DNA of 64,000 bases from Moraxellaceae bacterium AER2_44_116 (GTDB taxonomy: Bacteria > Pseudomonadota > Gammaproteobacteria > Pseudomonadales > Moraxellaceae). A program made the position numbers and the translations under genes. Shown here piece after piece: positions 62,482-64,000 of this stretch (position 1 is the stretch's first letter; each line of letters opens with the position of its first letter). Under the pieces are notes generated by a model that was not told the DNA's origin, did not search any database, and saw only the letters and a list, made by a program, of their open reading frames with translations. Location: positions 1 through 64,000 of the forward strand of contig VIAD01000008.1 of assembly GCA_006546595.1 (NCBI GenBank), in the 5' to 3' direction.

Positions 62482-63801
62482 TTATTGACCATGCTTTTTG
62501 AGAAAATCGAGTACGTCATTATAGCGACCACCATCATTGGCATAGCGCGCATAATTACGTGCAGTACTTAGCCATTCTGTTGTGGTCGAACGACTAGACG
62601 CGACGGCCTCACGAAAATGTTTATACTCAATGTTTGTTTGTTCTCCCGTGCTTAATGACTCATCAATGGCTTCGTCAGCGGCCATATCAACAAGATTGGC
62701 AAGATCTGCACCTGAGTAACCGACGGTGTTTTTGGCCAGAGCTGCGTAGTCAATGCCTGTTCCAGTTGGGCGATCTTTCATGTGATGCTCTAATATTGAC
62801 TGCCGTGCTTCTCGGTCTGGTGGTGGCACAAAAAACATACGATCAAAACGACCAGGACGTAAAAAAGCAGGATCAATACTCCATGGCACATTGGTTGATG
62901 CTAAGACTAAGACTCCCTCATTATTTTGGGAGAAACCATCTAATTCAGCAAGAAACTGACTAATGATGTGACTGGATGAAGAGTTGCGGGTGTGTTCACG
63001 TTTACCAGCGAGTGCTTCTAACTCATCAAAAAATAAGACACTGGGTTTTTCAGATCGTGCTTTTTCAAAAATCGTATGTAGTTTCTGTTCTGACTCGCCA
63101 ATATACATATCGAGTACGTCAGAAATTTCAATATTATAAAACGACGCTTTACATTCGCCTGCGGTTGCTCGTGCAAGTAGGGTTTTGCCACAACCAGGAG
63201 GGCCATACAGTAAGATGCCGCCGCCAACACGTTTTTTGAAACGTTGAAATAGCGATGGCCGCTGAAAAGGTAGAATAATTTTTTTATGAATTTGTTGTTT
63301 GATTTCGCTTAAACCGACAACATCACTAAACGTTGTGGTTGTGCTTTTATAACGGCTAAGATCTGTCACTGTTGCCATATCTGGTTTTTCAATGACGCGT
63401 AATTTAGGTCGCTCACCGAGGTTTGTTGCTGATTCTGTCAGTGCTATATCCAAATGTCGTCGTCGTAATGATGGTTCAATACCCGTCGTTTTGACATACA
63501 ACTCTCGTGCTTGGTAGGTTAACTTTTGTGCTAACCAGCTTTCTACTAATAAGATGGCTTGTTTAGGATCATCCTTATTAAGTAGTATTTCGGCTTGTGC
63601 ATAATAAGCGTGTTCAATCAATGTGTTGGCAATGAGCGTAGTGTCTTCAAGCTCTAGAGGTAGACGTAATCCCGATAAATAGGGCAGGCTGGCTTCAATA
63701 TTGTTTTGTTTGAAATGTGCCAACGTAATGATTTTAGCTAATTCTGCTGATGGAGCAGCGTTATAAGCGATCATTAATCCTTGAAGGGTATTGTTATCCA
63801 C
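62482..63801 (-). CDS. AAA ATPase of the FtsH/Vps4-like class with N-terminal repeats
   Basis: A 439-residue ATPase. Residues 1-130 are helical and TPR-like (APSAELAKIITLAHFKQNNI). Walker A is GPPGCGKT near 202, Walker B VLFFDELEAL near 258. The arginine finger / second region of homology reads RPGRFDRMFFVPPPDREAR, and sensor 2 has GYSGADLANLVDMAADEA. No protease domain is attached. It is likely a hexameric unfoldase or remodelling factor for membrane proteins, given its two membrane-protein partners. Confidence 0.85.
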   Translation of the reverse strand: MDNNTLQGLMIAYNAAPSAELAKIITLAHFKQNNIEASLPYLSGLRLPLELEDTTLIANTLIEHAYYAQAEILLNKDDPKQAILLVESWLAQKLTYQARELYVKTTGIEPSLRRRHLDIALTESATNLGERPKLRVIEKPDMATVTDLSRYKSTTTTFSDVVGLSEIKQQIHKKIILPFQRPSLFQRFKKRVGGGILLYGPPGCGKTLLARATAGECKASFYNIEISDVLDMYIGESEQKLHTIFEKARSEKPSVLFFDELEALAGKREHTRNSSSSHIISQFLAELDGFSQNNEGVLVLASTNVPWSIDPAFLRPGRFDRMFFVPPPDREARQSILEHHMKDRPTGTGIDYAALAKNTVGYSGADLANLVDMAADEAIDESLSTGEQTNIEYKHFREAVASSRSTTTEWLSTARNYARYANDGGRYNDVLDFLKKHGQ

Positions 63802-64000
63802 GTACTATCCTCATGTTTGGTCATGTAATCAATGACATCCTATGTTAATTCTATCGCAGAATTTAAGGGGAATAGCAAGTAAGATGAGTATTGAAAAGTA
63901 TTTTCTTGCTCAAAAATTCTTATAAACGCCACGAGCTTGAGTTAGAAGCAGATGATTTAATCTGCCAATTGAGTTAATCGACCAACGGTTAGCCAACTAA

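Noticed and set aside
63802..63956. A short plus-strand frame MSIEKYFLAQKFL near 63883
   Set aside because: Thirteen codons, no clear ribosome site and no context; treated as noise.
63957..64000. 3' end of a minus-strand gene at the window edge (ends LTVGRLTQLAD, then stop)
   Set aside because: Only about 13 codons are visible and no family can be recognised, so it is not listed as a gene.

Overview
This window is chromosomal DNA of a moderately AT-rich gammaproteobacterium, most likely a member of the Moraxellaceae or a close relative in the Pseudomonadales. The main grounds are the tmRNA, whose tag decodes as ANDETYALAA (the tag I recall for Acinetobacter), the order leuC-leuD-leuB-asd-fimV-truA, and Acinetobacter/Pseudomonas-type families (PF10118 hydrolase, DUF4404, YihG-like acyltransferase). 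The genus cannot be fixed from the sequence alone.

Layout. 1-110: the 3' end of a 5S rRNA and its terminator. 154-4965: a YihG-like acyltransferase, three small proteins (DUF4124, an unknown, DUF1653) and a glycosylation set (GT2 sugar transferase, GT-C membrane transferase, GtrA flippase-like). 5079-14443: leucine biosynthesis (leuCDB), asd, a quinone-oxidoreductase-like protein, the polar hub protein FimV and the pseudouridine synthase TruA. 14543-17197: a GMC oxidoreductase with a Tat-exported small partner, then DUF4404. 17263-25690: a giant RTX/cadherin-like protein split by a frameshift, preceded by a possible leader peptide and terminator and flanked by direct repeats that match the 3' end of the following ATP-grasp gene. 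25673-29842: ATP-grasp protein, CDF zinc exporter, RhlE-type helicase, and CrcB/FluC.

30022-39315 (approximate): a compact integrated element beside ssrA. It carries a tyrosine integrase, an AlpA-like regulator, a winged-helix protein, an Icd/Ash-like frame over a structured RNA region resembling the P4 cI / C4 immunity locus, a PriCT-2/Toprim/DUF927 primase-helicase, and one orphan membrane protein as possible cargo. It has no capsid or conjugation genes, so it looks like a P4-type satellite or an integrative plasmid-like island. Two noncoding stretches stand out. One, downstream of the primase, has ten exact GTGGGAAC sites. The other, about 0.9 kb between the integrase and the next gene, is built of five successive blocks, each enriched in a different short motif. 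I regard this block region as the most unusual thing in the window.

39374-64000: ssrA and smpB (trans-translation), FecR-domain protein, coaD, YfhL-type ferredoxin, mutM, rpmB-rpmG, an aldehyde dehydrogenase with a divergent TetR regulator and strong operator-like palindromes, an Ig-like surface lipoprotein with an EF-hand-like tail, an outer-membrane barrel, purU with an MFS transporter, tusA, DUF445, a spermidine-synthase-fold protein overlapping a MATE exporter, PF10118 hydrolase, AI-2E transporter, peroxiredoxin-like protein, alpha/beta hydrolase, and a three-gene AAA ATPase / membrane / TPR operon. Dispersed palindromic repeats occur at 41751, 52932 and 57791.
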